NCBI GenBank assembly: GCA_017303335.1
Contig: JAFLBK010000004.1
Location: 1-64,000, forward strand
Length of the DNA stretch: 64,000 bases
Source: Chitinophagales bacterium
Lineage (GTDB): Bacteria > Bacteroidota > Bacteroidia > Chitinophagales > Chitinophagaceae
Direction: 5' to 3'
Made by a program: the position numbers and the translations under genes. Positions 17,474 to 26,280 of the stretch are shown piece after piece (position 1 is the stretch's first letter; each line of letters opens with the position of its first letter). Under the pieces are notes generated by a model. That model was not told the DNA's origin, ran no database searches, and was given only the letters and a program-made list of their open reading frames with translations.

Positions 17474-18700
17474 ATGGCCTCTGGCAAAAACGCCGCAGTT
17501 GGTTTTATCTTCATCACCCTGTTGATCGACGTGATTGGTTTTGGGATCATCATCCCCGTAATGCCGGGGCTTATCGCCCGGTTGAACCAGGTGGACATCA
17601 GTACCGCGGCCAAATACGGAAGTTACCTCACCGTGGCATATGCATTCACCCAATTCATCTGCGCACCCATCCTGGGTAACCTGAGCGACCAATACGGGAG
17701 GAGAAGGGTATTGCTGATCTCGTTGTTCGGTTTTGGGATCGATTATATCTTCCTGGCGCTGGCGCCTACCTATGGCTGGCTTTTCATCGGCCGAATCATT
17801 GCCGGTATCACCGGTTCCAGTTTTACCACCGCGGCTGCCTACATCGCCGATATCAGCACACCGGATAACCGGGCAAAGAATTTTGGATTGATCGGCGCCG
17901 CGTTCGGACTCGGCTTCATCATCGGCCCGCTGCTCGGCGGGGTGATCAGCCAGCTCGGCGAACGGTTGCCATTTTATGCCGCCGCCACGCTGGCCCTGCT
18001 GAACTGGCTTTACGGTTATTTTGTATTGCCCGAATCACTCAAGCCCGAAAACCGCCGGGCTTTTCAATGGAAGCGGGCCAACCCCGTAGGCTCATTATTA
18101 CACCTCGTGAAATTCCCTTCGGTGGTGCCTCTTATTGCAAGCATCTTCCTGTTGTATGTGGCGGCGCACGCCATCATGAGTAACTGGAATTATTTCACCA
18201 TGCACCGTTTTCACTGGAGCGAAGGCATGGTCGGCATCTCCCTGGCCGTGGTTGGATTGCTGGTAGGGCTTGTACAGGCCGGACTTACCCGGATCATCAA
18301 TCCCAAGATCGGGAGCGAGAAAAGCCTCTACTATGGATTGGCGCTGTATGCCATCGGCATGCTCCTGTTCGGACTGGCAACAGAAAGCTGGATGATGTTC
18401 GTCTTCCTCGTGCCTTATTGCCTGGGTGGTATCGCCCAACCCGCTCTGCAGGCCGTGATGGCCGGAAGGGTTCCGCCCAACGCACAGGGCGAGCTGCAGG
18501 GAGCCATTACCAGCATCATGAGTTTATCAGCCATTGTGGGCCCCTTTGTGATGAACAACCTGTTCTTTTATTTCACGCACGATAAAGCGCCGGTCTATCT
18601 TCCCGGTGCGCCTTTCTTCCTGGGATCAATATTGATGGCCACCAGTTTCGGGATCGCCTACCGGGCATTACATCCGTCTAAACTTCAGCGTTTTTCATGA
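17474..18700 (+). CDS. MFS transporter, TCR/Tet-like
   Basis: This 408-residue, 12-helix proton antiporter of the major facilitator superfamily belongs near the tetracycline-exporter group. It has the N-terminal [16 protein letters not shown], the loop 2-3 motif [14 protein letters not shown], and a helix-5 antiporter region [16 protein letters not shown]. Such proteins export drugs or metabolites; the cargo is unknown. It overlaps the Mur-ligase-like gene by four bases (ATGA at 18697), so the two are translated together, an unusual pairing. Confidence 0.9.
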   Translation: MASGKNAAVGFIFITLLIDVIGFGIIIPVMPGLIARLNQVDISTAAKYGSYLTVAYAFTQFICAPILGNLSDQYGRRRVLLISLFGFGIDYIFLALAPTYGWLFIGRIIAGITGSSFTTAAAYIADISTPDNRAKNFGLIGAAFGLGFIIGPLLGGVISQLGERLPFYAAATLALLNWLYGYFVLPESLKPENRRAFQWKRANPVGSLLHLVKFPSVVPLIASIFLLYVAAHAIMSNWNYFTMHRFHWSEGMVGISLAVVGLLVGLVQAGLTRIINPKIGSEKSLYYGLALYAIGMLLFGLATESWMMFVFLVPYCLGGIAQPALQAVMAGRVPPNAQGELQGAITSIMSLSAIVGPFVMNNLFFYFTHDKAPVYLPGAPFFLGSILMATSFGIAYRALHPSKLQRFS

Positions 18701-20070
18701 AAAGCATCCACGATTTTAATAACGTATTCTTCATTGGCATCGCCGGCGTGGGCATGAGCGCCATTGCGCAATACCTGGCGGGCGTTGGCAAGAACGTGAG
18801 CGGGAGCGACCGCTATTTTAAAGAAGGAACATACAACGAAACCAAAGAAAAACTGGAAGCTGAAGGGATACGGTGCTTTTTACAGAATGGCGATGGCATC
18901 ACAACGGATACCGACCTGGTGGTTGTATCAACAGCCATTGAGGATACTGTATTTGAAGTGCAGAAAGCGAAACAGCTGAATATTCCCATCATCCGCCGTT
19001 CGGAACTGCTGGCCCTTATCGCGGCAAGCAAAAAGACGATCGCCGTCGGCGGTACGTCGGGTAAGAGCACCACCTCGGCCATGCTGTTTGATATACTCGA
19101 CAAAGCCGGACTGCAGCCCAGCATCATCAGCGGGGCCGGACTGGTAAGCATCATCAGGGAGGGAAAGATCGGCAATGCCAAAGTGGGAGCGGGAGACTGG
19201 CTGGTGATCGAGGCTGATGAAAGCGATGGCAGTATCGTGCAATACCACCCCGAGATCGGACTGCTGCTCAATATTGATAAAGATCACCAGGAGATCGATG
19301 AACTGATGAATATCTTCAGCACCTTCAAACACAACAGTAAAAAATTCATCGTCAACCAATCGAATGTCCTGGCAAAACAATTGTCGCAGGATGATAAACA
19401 GGATTTTGCAAGTGAGGAAAGTTCAGGCGCAGGTTTTATAGCAACCGGTTTTCATCAGGAAGGATTCACCATCTCATTCAACATTCAACATACGGCATTC
19501 AACATAAACTGCATCGGCAGGCATAACATGGAGAACGCCCTCGCGGCCGTTTGCGTGGCCAATCAGTTGGGTGTCGATCTGCAAACCTGTGCTGCTGTAT
19601 TGAAACACTACGAGGGTATTTACCGGCGCAACCAGGTATTGGGTCATAAGCAGGGTGTTTGGGTGATCGATGATTATGCCCATAACCCGGTGAAATGTGC
19701 GGCGGCGATCAAAGCATGCCAGCCGGTGGCTGATAAAGTGATCGCCTGGTTTCAGCCGCATGGATACGGACCAACACGGTTCCTCCGGAATGATTTTGTG
19801 AAAGAGATCTCGGAAGCCCTTCGTCCGCAGGATGAGATATGGATGAGCGAAATATTCTATGCCGGTGGAACGGCGGTAAAAGACATTTCCGCCAACGACC
19901 TGGTCACCGATATCAACGCATCCGGTAAGAAGGCCTTCTTCATAGAAGACCGGAACAGTTTCGTGGAAGCGGTGCGCCCGCACCTCGGCGGAAATAGCGT
20001 ATTGCTTTTGATGGGTGCCCGTGATCCCTCCCTGGAAACATTTTCCAACGAAGTATTCGAAAAACTATAA
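18697..20070 (+). CDS. Mur ligase family protein (MurC/Mpl-like)
   Basis: This 457-residue ATP-dependent ligase has the three Mur domains. These are an N-terminal Rossmann-type UDP-binding domain ([17 protein letters not shown]), a central ATPase domain with P-loop GTSGKSTT near residue 115, and a C-terminal domain with DDYAHNP and [12 protein letters not shown]. The latter resembles MurC (UDP-MurNAc:L-alanine ligase) more than Mpl. MurC enzymes normally read GTHGKTT at the P-loop, so this is probably a paralogue. It lies outside any cell-division cluster and overlaps an MFS gene, with a GH92 gene 12 bases downstream. Substrate is uncertain: UDP-MurNAc, a recycled muropeptide, or another acid. 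Confidence 0.85.
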   Translation: MKSIHDFNNVFFIGIAGVGMSAIAQYLAGVGKNVSGSDRYFKEGTYNETKEKLEAEGIRCFLQNGDGITTDTDLVVVSTAIEDTVFEVQKAKQLNIPIIRRSELLALIAASKKTIAVGGTSGKSTTSAMLFDILDKAGLQPSIISGAGLVSIIREGKIGNAKVGAGDWLVIEADESDGSIVQYHPEIGLLLNIDKDHQEIDELMNIFSTFKHNSKKFIVNQSNVLAKQLSQDDKQDFASEESSGAGFIATGFHQEGFTISFNIQHTAFNINCIGRHNMENALAAVCVANQLGVDLQTCAAVLKHYEGIYRRNQVLGHKQGVWVIDDYAHNPVKCAAAIKACQPVADKVIAWFQPHGYGPTRFLRNDFVKEISEALRPQDEIWMSEIFYAGGTAVKDISANDLVTDINASGKKAFFIEDRNSFVEAVRPHLGGNSVLLLMGARDPSLETFSNEVFEKL

Positions 20071-20082
20071 ATCAGAGGCTGT

Positions 20083-22365
20083 ATGATGCGTAAAACCGGA
20101 TTATTCTTTCTTTTTGGATTAGCCTTGTTAGCGGGGCAGGCCCAAACGGTGTCGAAGGCCGACCTGGTAAACACCCTCATGGGTACCGATTCCAGGCCTT
20201 CTTTATCCAATGGCAATACCTACCCGGCCATTGGCACGCCCTGGGGCATGAATTACTGGACCCCGCAAACCGGTAAGAACGGCGACGGCTGGCAGTATAC
20301 CTATGGCGCCGAAAAGATCGTGGGTTTCAAACAAACCCACCAGCCATCTCCCTGGATGAATGATTACGGCGTGTTCTCCATCATGCCAACCACCGCCGGG
20401 TTGAAATGGAAGGAAGCCGACAGGGCCAGTTGGTTCTCGCACAAGGCCGAAGAAGCAAGACCGTATTATTATAAAGTGTACCTCGCCGACGCGGATGTGA
20501 CTACGGAACTTACTGCAACCGAGCGGGCCGCCTTTTTTCAAATTAATTTTCCCCGGTCCGACAGCGCTTCGGTTGTCATCGACGCCTTCGATAAGGGATC
20601 GTACATTAAAATTATTCCCGGCCAACGAAAGATCATCGGGTACAGCACCCGGTACCGCCGTGGTAAACTCTTCAATTTCAAAAATTATTTTGTCATCTAT
20701 TTCGATAAGCCGTTTGCTTACAACAAAACGATCGGCGAAACCGGCGACCTGCTCGATTCATCAGAGATAACGAACAGTCATGCCCTGGCCGTGCTGGGAT
20801 TCAAAACCGCCAAGGGTGAGAAAGTACATTGCCGGGTGGCGTCTTCGTTCATCAGTTTCGAACAGGCGGAGCAAAACCTCAAAGAACTGGGGGCAAACCG
20901 TTCCTTCGACGCGGTGAAAGCAGAAGCAAAGGCTAAATGGGAAAAGGCGCTCAACGCCATCCAGGTGGAAGGGGCCAGCGATGAGCAGTTGCGTACTTTT
21001 TATTCCTGCCTCTACCGAACGGTGATGTTCCCCAACAAACTGTACGAAGTGGATGCGAACAACAGGATCGTTCATTACAGTCCGTACAACGGGCAGGTAT
21101 TGCCGGGTTATATGTTCGGCGGAACAGGATTCTGGGATACCTTCCGGGCCTTATATCCCTTGCTGAACGTACTGTATCCTTCCATCAACAAAGAGATGCA
21201 GGAAGGCCTGATCAACGATTATAAGGAAGGAGGCTGGTTGCCCGAATGGAGCAGCCCGGGTTACGCGGATATCATGATCGGCAATAATTCGGCATCTGTT
21301 GTCAGCGAGGCATACCTGAAAGGGTTACGTGGCTATGATATTGAAACGCTCTACCAGGCCCTGGTCCATGGCGCCAATAATGAAGGACCCGTAAGCGCTG
21401 TTGGCAGAAAAGGCGTGGAGTACTACAACAAACTGGGATATGTGCCCTACGACGTAAAGATCAACGAAAATGCGGCACGCACGCTCGAATATGCCTACGA
21501 TGATTTCAGCATCTGGCAGCTGGCTAAGGCATTGAATAAACCAACGGAGGAGATCGATCTCTATGCGAAACGCTGCCAGAACTACCGCAACCTCTTCGAT
21601 CCCGAAACAAAACTGATGCGGGGCAAGAACGCGGATGGCACATTCCAATCGCCCTTTAACCCGGTGAAATGGGGCGATGCCTTCACCGAAGGCAACAGCT
21701 GGCATTACAGCTGGAGCGTTTTTCATGATGTGCAGGGACTGATCGACCTGATGGGCGGGAAAAAGATATTCGTACAGATGCTCGATTCCGTGTTCAGCAT
21801 GGCGCCCACCTTCGACGATACATATTACGGTGGCACCATCCACGAGATCCGGGAAATGCAGATTGCCGCAATGGGACAGTATGCGCACGGGAACCAGCCC
21901 ATCCAGCACATGATCTACCTGTACAATTATGCTGGTCAGCCCTGGAAAACCCAATACTGGGCACGGGAGGTGATGAACCGCATGTACAAGCCAACGCCGG
22001 ACGGATATTGCGGCGATGAAGACAATGGTCAAACAAGCGCCTGGTATATTTTCTCGGCGATGGGATTCTATCCTGTTTGTCCCGCTACGAGCCAGTACGT
22101 GATGGGAGCGCCGCTCTTCAAAAAGCTTACGCTGAATTTAGAGAACGGAAAGAAACTCGTGATCAGCGCCCCGCAGAACAGCCAGCAGAACCGGTATGTA
22201 CAGGCAGTGAAAAAAGACGGAACGGCATATACTCGCAATTGGCTCGATCATTTTGAGCTGCAGAAAGGTGGTAAGATTGAACTGCAAATGGGCGACAGGC
22301 CTGGAACCTGGGGCGCCGCCGATGCCGACGTGCCTTATTCGTTCTCGACACAAAATAAAAAATGA
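20083..22365 (+). CDS. GH92 family alpha-mannosidase
   Basis: This 760-residue exported glycoside hydrolase has a signal peptide (LFFLFGLALLAGQAQ). The family-92 hallmarks are an N-terminal beta-sandwich and an (alpha/alpha)6 catalytic barrel with GTGFWDTFRALYPLL, GGWLPEWSSPGY and a late GNQPIQHMIYLYNYAG. GH92 enzymes are calcium-dependent exo-mannosidases that trim alpha-linked mannose from N-glycans or mannans. There is no SusC/SusD pair nearby, so it is not part of a classical polysaccharide locus. It overlaps the next small exported protein by four bases. Confidence 0.94.
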   Translation: MMRKTGLFFLFGLALLAGQAQTVSKADLVNTLMGTDSRPSLSNGNTYPAIGTPWGMNYWTPQTGKNGDGWQYTYGAEKIVGFKQTHQPSPWMNDYGVFSIMPTTAGLKWKEADRASWFSHKAEEARPYYYKVYLADADVTTELTATERAAFFQINFPRSDSASVVIDAFDKGSYIKIIPGQRKIIGYSTRYRRGKLFNFKNYFVIYFDKPFAYNKTIGETGDLLDSSEITNSHALAVLGFKTAKGEKVHCRVASSFISFEQAEQNLKELGANRSFDAVKAEAKAKWEKALNAIQVEGASDEQLRTFYSCLYRTVMFPNKLYEVDANNRIVHYSPYNGQVLPGYMFGGTGFWDTFRALYPLLNVLYPSINKEMQEGLINDYKEGGWLPEWSSPGYADIMIGNNSASVVSEAYLKGLRGYDIETLYQALVHGANNEGPVSAVGRKGVEYYNKLGYVPYDVKINENAARTLEYAYDDFSIWQLAKALNKPTEEIDLYAKRCQNYRNLFDPETKLMRGKNADGTFQSPFNPVKWGDAFTEGNSWHYSWSVFHDVQGLIDLMGGKKIFVQMLDSVFSMAPTFDDTYYGGTIHEIREMQIAAMGQYAHGNQPIQHMIYLYNYAGQPWKTQYWAREVMNRMYKPTPDGYCGDEDNGQTSAWYIFSAMGFYPVCPATSQYVMGAPLFKKLTLNLENGKKLVISAPQNSQQNRYVQAVKKDGTAYTRNWLDHFELQKGGKIELQMGDRPGTWGAADADVPYSFSTQNKK

Positions 22366-22874
22366 AGAAGATACTATTGATACTCCTTTGCTGCATGCCG
22401 GCCATCTTACCGGCGCAACGGGGTGCGGCGCTTACCGAACAGGAACGGAAAGACCTCGTGGGCAACTGGTCGGGCACCATGCTGTATACCGGCAGTGGTA
22501 CCGACAAAGTGCAGGTGACCTTCCAGGTCAAACTGGAGATCGCTGACAGCAAAGATTCGCTGGTGCTCCGCTTTGTATATACCGATCCCGAAGGAAAGCA
22601 AACAACGGAAACAAACTCCTTCCGAATTTATGAAGATGGCAACCGCCTGAGTTTCGACAGCGCCCAGTTTGATATCGTGGATACGAGGCGGCGGGGCGTG
22701 CGTGTTACCATCATCGCCGAACGGGAAGGCGTGGAGAATTACCGCTCGGCCGATTTCCAGGAAACGATCAACTTCGGACCCGGGATACTCAACTATACCA
22801 AGGGCATCCGGTACATGGATATGTCCGACGCGTATTTTATCCGTAAACGGGTAACACTCACAAAAAATAAATAG
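22362..22874 (+). CDS. Small exported protein of unknown function
   Basis: This 170-residue protein has a signal peptide (ILLILLCCMPAILPAQ). Its start overlaps the GH92 stop (ATGA). The mature part looks all-beta, with GNWSGTMLYTGSGTDKVQV near the front, as in lipocalin-like or calycin-like proteins. That resemblance is only suggestive. Translational coupling suggests that it acts with the mannosidase in the periplasm or at the surface. Confidence 0.72.
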   Translation: MKKILLILLCCMPAILPAQRGAALTEQERKDLVGNWSGTMLYTGSGTDKVQVTFQVKLEIADSKDSLVLRFVYTDPEGKQTTETNSFRIYEDGNRLSFDSAQFDIVDTRRRGVRVTIIAEREGVENYRSADFQETINFGPGILNYTKGIRYMDMSDAYFIRKRVTLTKNK

Positions 22875-22904
22875 CCGTACCCCCGTGCTAACCGATACTG
22901 CAAA

Positions 22905-24146
22905 ATGACAACACTTATAATAAATATCCGGCAACTGGTGAATACGAGGGAGCAGACAGAACTCCTGCGTGGCAAAGCCCTGGCGAACCTGCCGGTCATC
23001 GACGACGCATTTTTGCTGATCGAGGACGGCATCATCGCGGAGTACGGGGCCATGTACGAGCTGGAACTGAAAGTACCCAACCTGCCCGTGGATATCATCG
23101 ACGCGGATGGACAGTTGGTATTGCCTGCCTGGTGCGACAGCCATACACACATTGTATTCGCCCGGACTAGAGAAGAGGAATTCATTGATAAGATCCGCGG
23201 GATGAGTTATGCCGAGATCGCCGCGAAGGGGGGCGGTATCTTAAACTCTGCGGCCAAATTGAATGCAGCGAGTGAAACCGAGCTGTTCAACAGCGCCTGG
23301 GAACGGCTCGAAGCGATCGCAAAGCTGGGAACCGGAGCCGTGGAGATCAAGAGCGGGTATGGGTTAACCGTGGAAGGCGAACTGAAGATGCTGCGGGTGA
23401 TCAAGAAATTAAAAGAGCGTTCCAATCTATCGATCAAAGCCAGCTTTCTCGGCGCACATACCTACCCATTGGCCTACAAAGAGAATCACCAGGGCTACAT
23501 CGACAGCATCATCAACGAAATGCTGCCGGTGATCGGGCGTGAGAAGCTGGCCGACTACATCGATGTATTCTGCGAAACAGGCTTTTTCTCGCCCGAAGAA
23601 ATGGAAACGATCTGCCGTGCCGGCATGCAATACGGGTTAAAGCCCAAGTTGCATATCAACCAGCTCAACAGCATCGGGGGTATGGAAGCGGCCGTTAAAC
23701 TGAATGCGTTATCGGTTGATCATTTGGAAACCATGACCGGTTCGGATATTGATCTGCTGGCTCATTCCGATACGATCGGAACCCTGCTGCCCACGGCGGC
23801 CTTCTTCCTGCGCATGCAGTACCAGCCCGCCCGCCAATTGATCGATCATAATTGCGCCATCGCCCTGGCAACGGATTATAATCCCGGTTCATCGCCCAGT
23901 GGCAATATGAACTTTGTAATAGCGCTGAGTTGTATCCAGCTGAAAATGCTCCCGGAAGAAGCCATCAACGCGGCAACCATCAACGGGGCGTTTGCCATGG
24001 AACTCGAAAAGGAACTGGGCAGTATTACCATTGGCAAGAAGGCCAACCTGGTCTTTACCAAGCCGGTTCCGTCGCTGGCATACCTGCCGTATTCGTTCGG
24101 CAGCAACCTGGTGGATAAGGTTATGATTGCAGGAATGGTTGTTTAA
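22905..24146 (+). CDS. hutI: Imidazolonepropionase
   Basis: This 413-residue cytosolic amidohydrolase opens the imidazolone ring of 4-imidazolone-5-propionate to N-formimino-L-glutamate, the third step of histidine degradation. Metal ligands His80 and His82 lie in CDSHTHIVFART. The substrate-binding region ELKMLRVIKKL, the LHINQL segment and the acidic metal site ATDYNPGSSPSGNM are all present. Its product is the substrate of the FtcD enzyme encoded at 26281. hutH and hutU are not in the window. Confidence 0.95.
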   Translation: MTTLIINIRQLVNTREQTELLRGKALANLPVIDDAFLLIEDGIIAEYGAMYELELKVPNLPVDIIDADGQLVLPAWCDSHTHIVFARTREEEFIDKIRGMSYAEIAAKGGGILNSAAKLNAASETELFNSAWERLEAIAKLGTGAVEIKSGYGLTVEGELKMLRVIKKLKERSNLSIKASFLGAHTYPLAYKENHQGYIDSIINEMLPVIGREKLADYIDVFCETGFFSPEEMETICRAGMQYGLKPKLHINQLNSIGGMEAAVKLNALSVDHLETMTGSDIDLLAHSDTIGTLLPTAAFFLRMQYQPARQLIDHNCAIALATDYNPGSSPSGNMNFVIALSCIQLKMLPEEAINAATINGAFAMELEKELGSITIGKKANLVFTKPVPSLAYLPYSFGSNLVDKVMIAGMVV

Positions 24147-24274
24147 AATCAGCATGACTTCGGCGGTTACCTTTTGAATAATTCCGGCCTTTGAGATTAA
24201 ACCGGTTTTCTAAATTGCGTTGAATTAATAAATGCTCTGTGCTTTAGAAGGATTCCGGTTTTTTGAATATCCTT

Positions 24275-24402
24275 GGCCTTCAAATAGCTCTTGTGCCTTC
24301 TGAATGCCCTGGCCTTTTGAATAGCCCTGGCCTTCAAATAGCTCTTGTGTCTCCTGAATGCCCTGGCCTTTTGAATAGCCCTGGCCTTCAGGCCAGGGAT
24401 AA
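24275..24402. repeat. 54-bp tandem repeat ending in a palindrome
   Basis: Two near-identical 54-bp units (24275-24328, 24329-24382) begin GGCCTTCAAATAGCTCTTG. A partial third turns into the perfect palindrome CCCTGGCC-TTCA-GGCCAGGG. A further small palindrome (CGGGCTTTAGCCCG) follows at about 24418, and degenerate copies of the CCTTTTGAATA word occur from 24165 on. The array fills the 300-base gap between hutI and the next gene. It resembles REP-type palindromic intergenic repeats of Bacteroidota, but no REP-associated transposase is present here. Confidence 0.75.
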
Positions 24403-24443
24403 AAAAAGTTTTTAAACCGGGCTTTAGCCCGTTACTGATCTGT

Positions 24444-24836
24444 ATGAAACAAACAGTTGTCCTTATCATCACGCTCATTTTTTCCGGCGGCCTTTACGCC
24501 CAGCAGAATGATTGCGCACCATACCACCGGGGCAGGTTCACCTATACCGATTCGGCCAATAACGTGATCACGGTTAAGCGAAAGAAACATTTCCAGGTGG
24601 AAACCAATGAGCAAACCGGTGTGTGGATCAACTACCGGATCACCTGGATCGGCGATTGCGAGTACCAGCTGGAGCAGGTAGGAACGAACAGCAAATCAAA
24701 ACGAAAATTCAATCATACCGTAAGCACCACCATCATCTCCAAACCGCTCGGAACAGCGGGTTATGAATATACCTGTGCCTGTAAGGATGACAGCAGGCCG
24801 AAGATCCAGGGGATTATGAAAAAAATCCGGGATTAA
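24444..24836 (+). CDS. Small exported hypothetical protein
   Basis: This 130-residue protein has a signal peptide (TVVLIITLIFSGGLYAQ) and four Cys in the mature part (DCAPYHRG, GDCEYQL and CAC), possibly forming disulfides. No family recognised. It follows the tandem repeat region. Its stop codon overlaps the stop of the convergent CoA-transferase gene (TTAA at 24833-24836), so the two genes end on exactly the same bases. Confidence 0.72.
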   Translation: MKQTVVLIITLIFSGGLYAQQNDCAPYHRGRFTYTDSANNVITVKRKKHFQVETNEQTGVWINYRITWIGDCEYQLEQVGTNSKSKRKFNHTVSTTIISKPLGTAGYEYTCACKDDSRPKIQGIMKKIRD

Positions 24837-26122
24837 ATAAACAACTTGAACCGTTCGTAGCAATATTTCGTGAGCATCTCCCGGTCATCGGGGTGTGCGA
24901 TATCGATGAGCAGTTTGGCCCGCTGGCGCAGGTTCTTTCCAAACAAATAGGCAATACCATACTCGGTCACCACGTAGTGCACATGACCGCGTGTGGTAAC
25001 CACGCCGGCGCCGTCTTTCAGGTGGGGAACGATGCGGGGAACTCCTTTATTGGTACGGCTGTTCAACGCGATGATCGGCTTGCCGCCCACGCTCAGCGCA
25101 GCGCCCCGCATAAAGTCCATTTGCCCGCCGATGCCGCTGTATTGGAGTTCGCCGATACTGTCGGCGCAAACCTGGCCGGTAAGGTCCACTTCAATGGCGC
25201 TGTTGATGGCAATCACTTTGGGATTCTGCCGTATCACATGCGGGTTGTTCACATAGTCGATATCCAGGAAGTTGAAGGATGAGTTATCATTTACGTAGTC
25301 ATAGAGGCGGCGGCTGCCAATGGCGAACGAGGTGATGGTTTTGTTGGGATGCTTGCATTTGCATTTATTGTTGATCACATCTTTCTCTACCAGGTCGATG
25401 ATGCCGTCGCTGAGCATTTCGGTGTGCACGCCCAGGTTTTTGTGATTGCCGAGGAAGGAGAGTACCGCGTCGGGGATGGTTCCGATACCCATTTGCAGGG
25501 TACTGCCATCTTCGATCATGCCGGCGATGTGCTGGCCGATGATGCGTTCTGTTTCACCCACCTTGTTTGTATAACTTTCTTCCGGAAGCGGTGATTCGTG
25601 AAAAACCATCCGGGTGAAGCGGTCGGTATGGATCATGCCATCGCCATGCGTACGGGGCATGAGGGGATTTACGAGGGCGATGATCTGCCTGGCGCTGTCA
25701 ACCGCCGCACGGGCGATATCTACCGATACGCCAAGGGAACAGTAGCCATGCCGGTCGGGTGGCGATACCTGTACGATCGCTGTGTCGAGTTCCAGGATAT
25801 TGTTTTTGAAAAGATCCGGTATGTCGCTCAGGAAAACGGGAATGAAGTCGGCCCGGCCTTCGGCAACGGCGTTGCGTATCGGACCGGAAACGAACAGGGA
25901 ATTGATATGAAAACTTCCGGCGTATACGGGTTTATCCAGTTCTATATCTCCTTTGAGCGTGATCGCAACCAGCTCCACATTGCGCAACCGGTCTTTTTCT
26001 TTGGCCAGTTCATGCAAAAGGAAAACGGGTGTGCATACACTGCCATGTATGAACACCCGTGTATCGCTCTGGATAATGGATAATGCTTCCTGCGGGGTAA
26101 CGTAATTGTAGGGATGTATCAT
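24833..26122 (-). CDS. Acetyl-CoA hydrolase/transferase family CoA-transferase
   Basis: This 429-residue cytosolic enzyme resembles 4-hydroxybutyrate or acetate CoA-transferases (Cat2-like). Seen in the sequence are the oxyanion-loop region GIGTIPDAVLSFLG, the catalytic glutamate stretch NSAIEVDLTGQV, and the CoA-binding GIGGQMDFMRGAA. It moves CoA between short-chain acyl-CoA and a carboxylate; the partner acids are not evident. It is divergent from ftcD and convergent with the upstream exported protein, so it is a single transcript lying between hutI and ftcD. Confidence 0.88.
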   Translation of the reverse strand: MIHPYNYVTPQEALSIIQSDTRVFIHGSVCTPVFLLHELAKEKDRLRNVELVAITLKGDIELDKPVYAGSFHINSLFVSGPIRNAVAEGRADFIPVFLSDIPDLFKNNILELDTAIVQVSPPDRHGYCSLGVSVDIARAAVDSARQIIALVNPLMPRTHGDGMIHTDRFTRMVFHESPLPEESYTNKVGETERIIGQHIAGMIEDGSTLQMGIGTIPDAVLSFLGNHKNLGVHTEMLSDGIIDLVEKDVINNKCKCKHPNKTITSFAIGSRRLYDYVNDNSSFNFLDIDYVNNPHVIRQNPKVIAINSAIEVDLTGQVCADSIGELQYSGIGGQMDFMRGAALSVGGKPIIALNSRTNKGVPRIVPHLKDGAGVVTTRGHVHYVVTEYGIAYLFGKNLRQRAKLLIDIAHPDDREMLTKYCYERFKLFI

Positions 26123-26180
26123 TTTGTTCTGTTAAGTGGTACAAAAATCCGGCATCCCGCTAAAGTTCGGGGTAATTTTT

Positions 26181-26198
26181 ATCATGCGGGAGCATGAT
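26181..26198. promoter_or_regulatory. Inverted repeat in the CoA-transferase/ftcD divergent region
   Basis: ATCATGC-GGGA-GCATGAT is a perfect 7+4+7 inverted repeat between the two divergent start codons. It lacks a T-run, so it is a candidate operator rather than a terminator. Confidence 0.35.
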
Positions 26199-26280
26199 TT
26201 TGATTTCCGGCGCAATGGGCGACTGATTATTAATGCGTAATTTCGGCCTTAATTCTTAATTATTAATTCCTGTTTAGCCC

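Noticed and set aside
24197..24478. 93-codon minus-strand frame over the tandem repeat
   Set aside because: Its repetitive KARAIQKARAF pattern only reflects the 54-bp DNA repeat and palindromes; it has no start context or family.
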